A DNA stretch of 13,868 bases from Oscillibacter sp. (GTDB lineage: Bacteria; Bacillota; Clostridia; Oscillospirales; Oscillospiraceae), in NCBI GenBank assembly GCA_003487665.1, contig DNFA01000067.1, forward strand, positions 4,181 through 18,048. The letters run 5' to 3'. Below the pieces are notes generated by a model. That model saw only the letters and a program-made list of their open reading frames with translations, had not been told where the DNA came from and ran no database searches. A program made the translations under genes and the position numbers. Positions 7,915 to 13,868 of the stretch are shown here, piece by piece. Every line of letters begins with the position of its first letter. Within the stretch, counting starts at the first letter, position 1.

Positions 7915-8283
7915 TTACAGCACGAAGATGATCAGGATGACCACCAGCAGGGCGTAGATGATAGCGGTTTCCAGGAACACCAGGCCCAGCATCATGGTGG
8001 TGCGGATCTTGCCCTCGGCCTCCGGCTGGCGGGCGATGCCCTCAGCGGACTTGGCGATGGCCATACCCATGCCGATGGCGCCGCCGGCAGCGGCCACACC
8101 GATGGCGATACCGGAGGCGATGGCCTTGGCGCTTACACCGCTGTCGGCCGTTTCCTCGGTCTGGGCGGCGGTGCCGTCGGCAGGCGCGGTATCGGCGAAC
8201 GCGGTCACGGTGAGCAGGGCGGTCAGTGCCAGCACCAGGCACAGCAGCAGGGCAAAGGCCTTCTTGTTGAACATCTTTTTCAT
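7915..8283 (-). CDS. atpE: F-type ATP synthase c subunit with signal-peptide-like N-terminus
   Basis: This 122-residue protein ends in a normal two-helix c subunit (about 51-122): Gly/Ala-rich helix 1, polar loop ARQPEAEGK (84-92) and helix 2 with the ion-binding Glu105 in FLETAIIYALL. The c subunit is usually 70-90 residues. The extra 50 residues look like a secretion signal: basic start MKKMFNKK, hydrophobic run ALLLCLVLALTALL, AFA-type cleavage site near residue 30, then a polar acidic linker. GGAGGAAAG 9-17 bases before the ATG supports this start. Helix 1 lacks the Gln of sodium-type rings, whereas the Thr after Glu105 and Tyr110 are compatible with sodium, so the coupling ion is uncertain (proton favoured). 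Confidence 0.93.
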   Translation of the reverse strand: MKKMFNKKAFALLLCLVLALTALLTVTAFADTAPADGTAAQTEETADSGVSAKAIASGIAIGVAAAGGAIGMGMAIAKSAEGIARQPEAEGKIRTTMMLGLVFLETAIIYALLVVILIIFVL

Positions 8284-8300
8284 GATTTCTCTTTCCTCCG

Positions 8301-9149
8301 TCAGTTATTTACAGTTTCAGCTTTGATTTTTTTGCTTTTCTTGGGCTTGGGTGCGTGCTTTTCCGTAGTCTCCCCGTAGAACATGGAGGTCAGGGTGGTC
8401 AGCACGTAGGCCTGGATCAGCGCGTGGAGCAGCGTGAACAGCACGCCCACCACCACCGGCACAACGAAGCTCAGGGACACGTAGTAGTACACCAGCTCCG
8501 TTACCAGCAGGCCGCTGAGCAGCGCGCCAAACATACGGAAGCTCATGGAGATGGGCAGGGAGAAATCCTTCAGCGCCTTGCCCGCGCCCTTTGCACCGTT
8601 GGCGATGATGCCGCCTACCAGAATGACGCCATAGGACAGGCAGCCCAGCGAGATAGCCGCGTTCACGTCCGACAGTGGGGCGGGCAGCGCGATGGTGTGC
8701 CCATTGGTGGTGATGGCCTGGAAGCCGAACAGCTCAAACAGGGTGCCGATGAAAATGTACACGCCTGCGCCGAAAATGTAGGCACCCAGGAATTTGTTGC
8801 GGTGGGGGCTGTTGTCCTTTGCCATGCCGTTGAACAGTCCTACCGCCGTCTCCAGCACCATCTGGAGCTTGCCGGGCACCATCTTGAACCGGGGGATGAC
8901 AAAGATCCGCAGCAGCAGCGCTGCCAGCAGGATCGCTCCCACCACCACCAGCGACGATATGTACGCCGGGTTCACGTCCTTCAGCCCGAACAGGCTGATG
9001 CGGTTCGTCCCGTGGAGCACCGCGTCACGCATGGCCTCCTGCACCGACTCCGACTTGCCGTGTCCGGGGACAAGCAGAGAACCGGCCAGGAACGCCGCGG
9101 TGATCAGCAGCCACACCACGATGAACCTGATTTTCCTCTTTTTTTCCAT
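8301..9149 (-). CDS. atpB: F-type ATP synthase a subunit (ion channel)
   Basis: This 282-residue membrane protein forms the ion half-channels against the c-ring. The essential arginine is Arg205 in SMSFRMFGALLSG; the Asn that commonly follows FG here is Ala209. The last helix carries Gln246 in IQAYVLTTLTSMFYG. The C-terminus is a Lys-rich tail (KPKKSKKIK). An open frame continues 23 codons upstream, but AAAGGTG (9158-9164) eight bases before the ATG at 9149 and the basic-hydrophobic start MEKKRKIRF favour this start. It is the first gene of the operon in this window, with no atpI before it. The gap to atpE is 17 bases. Confidence 0.93.
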   Translation of the reverse strand: MEKKRKIRFIVVWLLITAAFLAGSLLVPGHGKSESVQEAMRDAVLHGTNRISLFGLKDVNPAYISSLVVVGAILLAALLLRIFVIPRFKMVPGKLQMVLETAVGLFNGMAKDNSPHRNKFLGAYIFGAGVYIFIGTLFELFGFQAITTNGHTIALPAPLSDVNAAISLGCLSYGVILVGGIIANGAKGAGKALKDFSLPISMSFRMFGALLSGLLVTELVYYYVSLSFVVPVVVGVLFTLLHALIQAYVLTTLTSMFYGETTEKHAPKPKKSKKIKAETVNN

Positions 9150-9196
9150 TCGTCTTTCACCTTTTACATCCGGTAAAATTTTTGTGCCGTGTCGTT

Positions 9197-9274
9197 TCAT
9201 GTACGGCAGAAGCGGCACGGCGCTTCCATCGAATGTCCTGATTTTGGCAAAATCTTAACACCCGATATCGGCAT
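9197..9274 (-). CDS. Possible 25-codon upstream reading frame in the atp leader
   Basis: An ATG at 9274, seven bases after GGAAG, opens a 25-residue frame that starts MPISGVKILP and ends with PCRFCRT, containing a CxxC pair. Its TGA overlaps, as ATGA, an ATG (9198-9200) that is in frame with atpB 17 codons before the preferred atpB start. It might be a leader peptide or a small protein coupled to atpB. Against it, the best promoter (9292-9320) would start the transcript so close that most of the ribosome binding site is left out. Confidence 0.25.
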   Translation of the reverse strand: MPISGVKILPKSGHSMEAPCRFCRT

Positions 9275-9291
9275 CTTGACACTTCCTTTTT

Positions 9292-9320
9292 ATTATATTA
9301 GAAATTCCACTACAGCACAA
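9292..9320 (-). promoter_or_regulatory. Probable promoter of the atp operon
   Basis: On the minus strand TTGTGC (9315-9320) and a perfect TATAAT (9292-9297) are 17 bases apart. The -35 box matches consensus only in TTG. Transcription would start near 9285, giving a leader of about 135 bases to atpB. The leader holds a GATTTTG-G-CAAAATC inverted repeat (9240-9254) and the palindrome CCGATATCGG (9262-9271). Confidence 0.6.
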
Positions 9321-9394
9321 GTATTTTTTCGTCGTAAGCGTCACAACATTCCATAAGATCCGACAAAAGTTTTATCAGTTTGCGTATTCTGACA

Positions 9395-9433
9395 AAAGAG
9401 GCAGCGCCCCGCTATGCAGGACGCTGCCTCTTT
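9395..9433 (-). terminator. Intrinsic terminator of the ygiQ transcript
   Basis: AAAGAGGCAGCG (9395-9406) pairs perfectly with CGCTGCCTCTTT (9422-9433) around a 15-base loop. On the minus strand it starts two bases after the ygiQ stop and ends in TTTTGTC, a short T-tract. It separates the ygiQ unit from the atp promoter, so the atp operon should start from its own promoter. Confidence 0.75.
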
Positions 9434-9435
9434 GC

Positions 9436-11424
9436 TCATTTTCCGTTTCGCTTTTTGGCGAAGGCGGCCTTTTTCCGGGGCGACATCTTGCCCTTCTGCA
9501 CCGGCTGCTTCGCCGTGGGTGTGCCCCGGCGTCCCCGGTTGCCGGATGTCTCCTTTTTCCGGCGGGGCTGGCGCTCCGGCTTCTCCGGTTTTTCAGGCTT
9601 TGCCGAAGGCTGGCCGTAGGGCTCGCCCTTGCGGGGACGGATCAGGCACTTCTTCTCATAGCCGATGAGATCGGTGCGGCCCGTCTCCTCCAGCGCCTCC
9701 ACCACCAGCGCCCGCTTCTCCGGCCGCGACCACTGCAAAAGCGCCCGCTGCATGGCCTTGTCCTTGGGGTCGCGGGCCACATAGACCTCCGACATGTCCC
9801 GCGGGTCGATACCCGTGTAGTACATGCAGGTGGACAGCGTGCCGGGCGTGGGATAAAAGTCCTGCACCTGCTCCGGCGTTCTGCCGTTTTTGTGCAGAAG
9901 CTCCGCCAGCTCCACCGCGTCGCTGAGGGTGCAGCCGGGGTGGCTGGACATAAGGTACGGCACCAGATACTGCTCCGTGCCCCGCTCCTCGTTGAGCTTC
10001 TGATACTGCCGCCAGAACTTCAGGAACACGTCGAAATGGGGCTTGCCCATATAGTCCAGCACCGAGCTGACACAGTGCTCCGGCGCCACCTTCAGCTGGC
10101 CGGAGATGTGGTACTGCACCAGCTCCTTGAAGAACGACCTGTCCTTGTCCTGCAGCATGTAGTCGTACCGGATGCCGCTGCGGACGAACACCTTCTTGAT
10201 GCCCGGTATCTCCCGCATGCGCCGCAGCAGCTCCGTGTATTCCGAGTGATCCGCGTCCAGATTGGGACACGGCTCCGGCGCAAGACAGCTGCGGTTCTTG
10301 CACATGCCGCAGCGCTTCTGCTTCTGGCAGCTGGTGTGGCGAAAGTTGGCGCTGGGGCCGCCCACATCGTGGATGTAGCCCTTGAACCCCGGCTCGTGGG
10401 TCAGCAGCTCCGCCTCCTCCAGCACCGATTCGATGGAGCGGCTGGTGACCATCCGCCCCTGGTGGAAGGCCAGCGCACAGAAGTTGCACCCGCCGAAGCA
10501 GCCCCGGTTATGGGTGATGGAGAACTGTACCTCTTCGATGGCGGGGATGCCCTCCTTATACACGGGGTGAACGGCGCGGGTATAGGGCAGGGCGTACAGC
10601 GCGTCCAGCTCCTCCCGCCGCAGAGGACGCGCCGGGGGATTCACCACCAGATACCGCCCCTCGCAGGGCTGCACCACGGCGCAGCCCCGGATGGGGTCGT
10701 GCTCGTCGTATTCCACCTTCGTAGCGCGGGCGTAGGCCGTCTTGTCGGCGCACACCGCCTCGTAGGAGGGGCAGTCCGCCCGGTGGAATTTCAGCTCGCC
10801 CACCGCGTCGGTGATATAGGCCGTGCCGGGCACGTCGGTGATATCCGCCGGCGGCGTTTTCCGCGCCAGACGCCGGGCGATCTCCATCGTGGCGCTCTCG
10901 CCCATGCCGTACACCAGCAGGTCGGCGGGCGCGTCAAACAGGATGCTGCGGCGCACCCTGTCGTCCCAGTAGTCGTAGTGGGCGAAGCGGCGCAGGGACG
11001 CTTCCAGCCCACCGATGACGATGGGCGTGTCCGGGAAGGCCTCCCGCGCACGGTTGGCGTACACGATGGTGGGGCGGTCGGGGCGCTTGCCCATCTGCCC
11101 GCCCTCGCTGTACAGGTCACGGGTGCGGCGGCGCTTGGCCACCGTGTAGTGCGCCACCATGGAGTCCAGATTCCCGCCGCCGATGAGCACGCCGTACCGG
11201 GGCTTGCCCATGGCGCGGAAGGCCTCCGCCGAGTGCCAGTCCGGTTGGGGCAAAATGGCCACCCGGTAGCCCCTGCTCTCCAGCAGCCGCGCGATCAGCG
11301 TGGTGCCGAAGCTGGGGTGGTCGATATAGCCGTCCGCCGTCACCACCAGAAAATCGTAGTAGTACCAGCCCCGGTCGATCATGTCCTCCCGGCTGACGGG
11401 GAGAAATTCAATTCCTTTTTCCAT
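9436..11424 (-). CDS. ygiQ: YgiQ-family (UPF0313) radical SAM protein
   Basis: This 662-residue cytoplasmic protein carries the radical SAM cluster motif CFGGCNFC (Cys309, 313, 316), expected to bind a 4Fe-4S cluster that cleaves S-adenosylmethionine. The N-terminal part includes HPSFG and the IGGLEASLRRFAHYDYWDD block typical of YgiQ. After the core comes GGPSANFRHTSC with five further cysteines (366, 372, 375, 380, 386), a probable second metal site. The reaction of this family is not known to me. The last 60 residues or so are a low-complexity Lys/Arg/Pro tail. The gene lies 74 bases after the phosphatase-GNAT gene with only a weak hairpin (11479-11499) between, so co-transcription is likely. 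Confidence 0.93.
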   Translation of the reverse strand: MEKGIEFLPVSREDMIDRGWYYYDFLVVTADGYIDHPSFGTTLIARLLESRGYRVAILPQPDWHSAEAFRAMGKPRYGVLIGGGNLDSMVAHYTVAKRRRTRDLYSEGGQMGKRPDRPTIVYANRAREAFPDTPIVIGGLEASLRRFAHYDYWDDRVRRSILFDAPADLLVYGMGESATMEIARRLARKTPPADITDVPGTAYITDAVGELKFHRADCPSYEAVCADKTAYARATKVEYDEHDPIRGCAVVQPCEGRYLVVNPPARPLRREELDALYALPYTRAVHPVYKEGIPAIEEVQFSITHNRGCFGGCNFCALAFHQGRMVTSRSIESVLEEAELLTHEPGFKGYIHDVGGPSANFRHTSCQKQKRCGMCKNRSCLAPEPCPNLDADHSEYTELLRRMREIPGIKKVFVRSGIRYDYMLQDKDRSFFKELVQYHISGQLKVAPEHCVSSVLDYMGKPHFDVFLKFWRQYQKLNEERGTEQYLVPYLMSSHPGCTLSDAVELAELLHKNGRTPEQVQDFYPTPGTLSTCMYYTGIDPRDMSEVYVARDPKDKAMQRALLQWSRPEKRALVVEALEETGRTDLIGYEKKCLIRPRKGEPYGQPSAKPEKPEKPERQPRRKKETSGNRGRRGTPTAKQPVQKGKMSPRKKAAFAKKRNGK

Positions 11425-11498
11425 ATCTCACGCTTTCCATCCTCTATTCCTCAGTCCTGTCCGGCGCAGCGAAGTATCGGCGGAAAATATCCCTCCGC

Positions 11499-12545
11499 CT
11501 ATGGCCGGTACGCCGCCGGCACCGGCGGCAGTATGCGTCTTACATCCTTTTCCATATCATCTCCGGCGGTGGGGAGGAAGCCCAGCCGCGCAAAGAAGGG
11601 GCGCAGCGCCTTATCCGGGCAGCTGATCCGCAGGGCGGGACGGTCTTTTTTCAGGCAGGCGTCGATGACCTGTCCCATGGGCGGGATGCCCAGCCCCTTG
11701 CCGCGCCACTCCGGGGCAAGGGCGTACTGCGTCAGCCGCAGGGCGTCGCCCTCGTCTGCCAGAGCGAACGCGCCGATCAGCGCATCGCCGTACCACACGC
11801 CGGTGGCCTCGCTGCCCGCCGGAATGTGCCATTCCGCCCGTCTGTCCTCCGGCAGCGGCGCGTAGCCCTCGCCGGATTCCACCATATTCTTGTCCTTCCA
11901 CCAGCTCTGCTTGGCGAAGGTGGACAGCCCGCGCTCCACCAGATGGCTGTTGTCGTCCCGGTATACCACCCGGAACGACGCGCCGTCCCATTCCAGCAGC
12001 GACACCGCCGTGTTGTCCCCGTGGGACGTCTGCCCCACCTGCGCCAGCGTCTGTCCCTGCAGGACGCCCAGCACCGTCCGCAGCGCCATACCGTGGGAAA
12101 ATACCGCCACGGCGCCGCCCTCGTGCCTCCGCGCCACCCGCTCCAGCGCCGGGATGAACCGATCCACCACCTGCTGCGCCGTCTCCGCACCCGGCACGCG
12201 CCACAGGTCGGCGCGGCGGTTGAAGTTGTACATCTCCTCCGGGTACTTCACGTTCAGCTCGTGCCAGGTGTGATCCTCCCACGGTCCCATGCAGATCTCC
12301 CGGAAGGCCGGCTCCAGCTGCAAAGGCAGCGATTTGGGCAGCCAGATCGCCCTGGCGGTGATCTGCGTCCGGTACAGGTCGCTGCTGTACACCGCGTCGA
12401 TGTCCACATCCCGGAACCGCTCCCGCAGCGCGTCGATCTGCTGATAGCCCCGGTAGTTGGTGATAAGCCCGTTGCAGTGCCCGTGGGCGATGCGGTACAG
12501 GTTGCCCTCCGCCTCTGCGTGGCGGATCAGATACAGCTTCGTCAT
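11499..12545 (-). CDS. Histidine phosphatase fused to a GNAT acetyltransferase
   Basis: This 348-residue protein has two enzymatic parts. Residues 1 to about 205 are a phosphoglycerate-mutase-like phosphatase: YLIRHAEAEGN with phospho-acceptor His9, SSDLYRTQITA with Arg59, an acidic residue at Glu83 and the second catalytic His151 in FSHGMALR. Residues from about 240 to the end resemble a GNAT N-acetyltransferase, with the acetyl-CoA motif RGKGLG (281-286) and a closing FFARLGFLP. All phosphatase residues look intact. In the GNAT part a PP pair follows the RGKGLG loop, which is unusual. Start chosen at 12545 because it overlaps the stop of the preceding gene as ATGA; a start five codons upstream is possible. 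Substrates cannot be told. Confidence 0.88.
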   Translation of the reverse strand: MTKLYLIRHAEAEGNLYRIAHGHCNGLITNYRGYQQIDALRERFRDVDIDAVYSSDLYRTQITARAIWLPKSLPLQLEPAFREICMGPWEDHTWHELNVKYPEEMYNFNRRADLWRVPGAETAQQVVDRFIPALERVARRHEGGAVAVFSHGMALRTVLGVLQGQTLAQVGQTSHGDNTAVSLLEWDGASFRVVYRDDNSHLVERGLSTFAKQSWWKDKNMVESGEGYAPLPEDRRAEWHIPAGSEATGVWYGDALIGAFALADEGDALRLTQYALAPEWRGKGLGIPPMGQVIDACLKKDRPALRISCPDKALRPFFARLGFLPTAGDDMEKDVRRILPPVPAAYRP

Positions 12546-13288
12546 ACCACCGTCACCCACTGCTTCAGCTCCTTCACCGCCCGCTCTATGGCGGCGGCGG
12601 GGTCGGACTCGTATTGCAGGCGGCTGTCCGTCAGCAACGCGCCGTGTCCCATGTCGTCAAAGGCCGGCAGCGCGTTTTCACCGTCGCAGTCCGGCAGCAG
12701 CAAGAAGGCATTGGGGCAGACCCGCCGCACATCCCGCACGTCAAGGCTGTACCCCGTGGACACCGACAGCGCCGCGCCCCGCCGCGCCATCTGCTCCGCC
12801 ACGGACAGCCACAGCGCCCGGTCGCCCGCCACCAGCGTCTGCACCTGTCCGCCGGTGCGCACCGCCGCGATAGGCAGCATGCCGCCCGCTTCCAGGCAGG
12901 CGCTGCCGCCGTAGGGCGACACGGTGACGGCGTCCGCGCCGTATGCCGCCCAGCAGCCGGGCGCCGCCGCCTCCATGTCCAGTATCACGTACAGCCCCTT
13001 GGCGTGCGCCGCGGAGATCAGATTGGCCAGCACGTCCGCGCCCATCATGCCCCGGCTCAGGTACGCGCCGCCCTGTATGATCACGGCGGGCAGCCTGCCC
13101 TCCGCCGCGTCCAGCAGCGTGGTACCGTGGTAGCGCAGGGCTTCCGCCTGCGCCATAGGCGTGTCGCCGAACATGTCGGTGAAATTTTTCAATATCTTCT
13201 CGCTGAGCCGCGCCGGATCGGGCGCCAGCGTCAGCGCCAGCGGCGTTTTCCTCTCGCGGATGCGCCGCTGCAATTCCATGTCAAGCAT
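12542..13288 (-). CDS. PyrF-like (type-2 OMP decarboxylase fold) protein lacking catalytic residues
   Basis: This 248-residue protein follows the plan of type-2 orotidine-5'-phosphate decarboxylase: LALTLAPDP near the start, LPAVIIQGGAYLSRGMMG, AKGLYVILD, DAVTVSPYGGS, and near the end FLLLPDCDGEN and GALLTDSR in place of the usual LVPGYGAQG and NSSR. The catalytic block DxKRxD is DMEAAAPG (104-111), so the Lys is Glu106 and the second Asp is Ala109. It therefore probably does not decarboxylate OMP. ORF intactness, a good ribosome binding site (AAGGAGA, six bases before ATG) and coupling to the next gene suggest a kept function, perhaps regulatory or binding. The fold assignment is by pattern recognition only; a distant TIM-barrel relative remains possible. 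Confidence 0.72.
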   Translation of the reverse strand: MLDMELQRRIRERKTPLALTLAPDPARLSEKILKNFTDMFGDTPMAQAEALRYHGTTLLDAAEGRLPAVIIQGGAYLSRGMMGADVLANLISAAHAKGLYVILDMEAAAPGCWAAYGADAVTVSPYGGSACLEAGGMLPIAAVRTGGQVQTLVAGDRALWLSVAEQMARRGAALSVSTGYSLDVRDVRRVCPNAFLLLPDCDGENALPAFDDMGHGALLTDSRLQYESDPAAAIERAVKELKQWVTVV

Positions 13289-13359
13289 AGCCGTCTCCTT
13301 CTGTCAGGCGCGCCGCTCATCCGGCGGACAAGCGAAGCGCCATATTTATTCGATTGTAT

Positions 13360-13388
13360 ATTATAAGCGCTCGCGCGGCATTTGGCAA
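13360..13388 (-). promoter_or_regulatory. Promoter of the PyrF-like/phosphatase-GNAT unit
   Basis: On the minus strand TTGCCA (13383-13388, five of six consensus bases) and a perfect TATAAT (13360-13365) are 17 bases apart. Transcription would start near 13353, leaving a 65-base leader before the PyrF-like gene. No clear plus-strand promoter for the divergent small gene was found in the same interval. Confidence 0.75.
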
Positions 13389-13466
13389 GAAACACCGCCG
13401 GTATTTTCGCATTTTTCCCCATCCGGCGGGCAAACTATCTCCAAGCCGGAAAAGGAGTGACAGATC

Positions 13467-13643
13467 ATGAAAATAGGCACATTTATGCGCGGCATGGTCG
13501 TCGGTGTGGCCACCGGCGTCCTGCTGGACACAGCCCTCCGCCCCTCGCCCAAGTTCAGGAAAACGCAGGCGGGCAAAGCCATGCACCGCCTGTCCTGCGC
13601 TTTGGACGAGGCCGTGGACGAGGTCTGCTCCAGGCTGCAATAG
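13467..13643 (+). CDS. Small protein, 58 residues, one hydrophobic Gly-rich segment
   Basis: The frame begins MKIGTFMRGM and ends VDEVCSRLQ. Residues 7-24 (MRGMVVGVATGVLLDTAL) form a short Gly/Val-rich hydrophobic segment, followed by a basic stretch (PKFRKTQAGK) and an amphipathic acidic helix with two cysteines (44, 54). The plan resembles small YtxH-like envelope proteins, but I do not recognise a family. AAAGGAG (13451-13457) lies nine bases before the ATG, and a strong terminator-like hairpin follows 13 bases after the stop; both support a real gene. It is divergent from the PyrF-like gene. Confidence 0.72.
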   Translation: MKIGTFMRGMVVGVATGVLLDTALRPSPKFRKTQAGKAMHRLSCALDEAVDEVCSRLQ

Positions 13644-13656
13644 CACACGGTATCGT

Positions 13657-13703
13657 GCGGGCGGGCAAAGGTTATGTAAACCTCTGCCCGCCCGCCAAAT
13701 TTT
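13657..13703 (+). terminator. Intrinsic terminator after the small gene
   Basis: Positions 13657-13673 pair with 13679-13695 (17 bp, one A/C mismatch at 13668/13684) around a five-base loop. The stem is very GC-rich (GCGGGCGGGC) and is followed by CCAAATTTT, a short T-tract. It isolates the small gene from the tRNA promoter. Confidence 0.75.
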
Positions 13704-13727
13704 CTGCCTCCCGCGAAAAATTCCATC

Positions 13728-13755
13728 TTGACAAAATGCGCATTTTTGGTATAAT
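13728..13755 (+). promoter_or_regulatory. Consensus promoter of the tRNA-Ser gene
   Basis: TTGACA (13728-13733) and TATAAT (13750-13755) are both perfect, with a 16-base spacer. Transcription would start near 13762, about 25 bases before the mature tRNA end, as expected for a strongly expressed stable RNA. Confidence 0.88.
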
Positions 13756-13786
13756 AGTCCATACTGTTTGCCAGCAAATTGAATAT

Positions 13787-13868
13787 GCAGTGGTATCGAA
13801 GAGGTCATAACGAGCACGACTGGAAATCGTGTTGTCGTCAAAAGCGGCACGAGGGTTCGAATCCCTCC
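13787..13868 (+). tRNA. tRNA-Ser (anticodon GGA), 3' end cut by the window
   Basis: The cloverleaf can be traced. The acceptor arm is GCAGTGG (13787-13793) and U8 is present. The D-arm is TCG/CGA with GG in its loop. The anticodon stem CACGA/TCGTG (13815-13819, 13827-13831) encloses loop CTGGAAA with anticodon GGA at 13822-13824. A long variable arm (TGTCG/CGGCA) marks a class-II tRNA, as serine requires. The T-arm is GAGGG-TTCGAAT-CCCTC (13851-13867). Only the first base of the 3' acceptor strand (C13868) is inside the window; the predicted rest is CACTGC. It reads UCC and UCU codons. Confidence 0.93.

Noticed and set aside
9276..9304. Plus-strand TTGACA with TAGAAA 17 bases on
   Set aside because: The -10 box is weak and no plus-strand gene follows; the same DNA fits the minus-strand atp leader.
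9892..11865. Plus-strand open frame of 657 codons
   Set aside because: It spans ygiQ and part of the phosphatase-GNAT gene in antisense, with no ribosome binding site or recognisable motif.
13382..13810. 142-codon plus-strand frame overlapping the small gene and tRNA promoter
   Set aside because: It crosses the terminator hairpin and the tRNA promoter and has no ribosome binding site, whereas the 58-codon frame has one.

Overview
The window comes from a GC-rich chromosome with Firmicutes-style expression signals: strong AGGAGG-type ribosome binding sites, near-consensus TTGACA/TATAAT promoters, and an A-tract/T-tract bidirectional terminator. The lipoprotein signal, the amino-acid ABC transporter and the clostridial-looking F-ATPase point to a strictly anaerobic gut clostridium of the Oscillospirales type. 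That placement is inferred from protein style and was not tested.

Layout. 1-398: non-coding DNA with three large inverted repeats, an ARG-box-like palindrome and a strong promoter. 399-2832 (+): a three-gene polar amino-acid ABC transporter (lipoprotein binding protein, permease, ATPase). 2888-2928: a terminator shared with the convergent operon. 2935-9149 (-): an F-type ATP synthase operon transcribed atpB-atpE-atpF-atpA-atpG-atpD-atpC. 9150-9435: its leader and promoter plus the terminator of the next gene. 9436-11424 (-): a YgiQ-type radical SAM protein. 11499-12545 (-): a histidine phosphatase fused to a GNAT acetyltransferase. 12542-13288 (-): a protein shaped like orotidine-5'-phosphate decarboxylase but without its catalytic residues. 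13467-13643 (+): a 58-residue protein with one hydrophobic segment. 13787-13868 (+): tRNA-Ser(GGA), cut by the window edge, behind a consensus promoter.

Two gene architectures stand out. First, the ABC binding protein reads as a natural circular permutation. The segment that normally ends a type-II solute-binding protein (return hinge strand, KGDP motif, last helix) lies directly after the lipobox, and the protein stops just after the ligand-binding Asp of lobe 2. The two parts together make about one full canonical protein. Second, the ATP synthase operon has no separate atpH. Instead the alpha subunit carries about 80 extra N-terminal residues that match the C-terminal domain of delta, and the delta N-terminal domain, which normally grips alpha, is not seen. 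The c subunit also has a signal-peptide-like extension.

The genes otherwise form ordinary units. The transporter imports a polar amino acid, possibly arginine-linked given the ARG box. The F-ATPase couples an ion gradient to ATP. The PyrF-like, phosphatase-GNAT and ygiQ genes form a probable co-transcribed set of unknown purpose behind the minus-strand promoter at 13360-13388.
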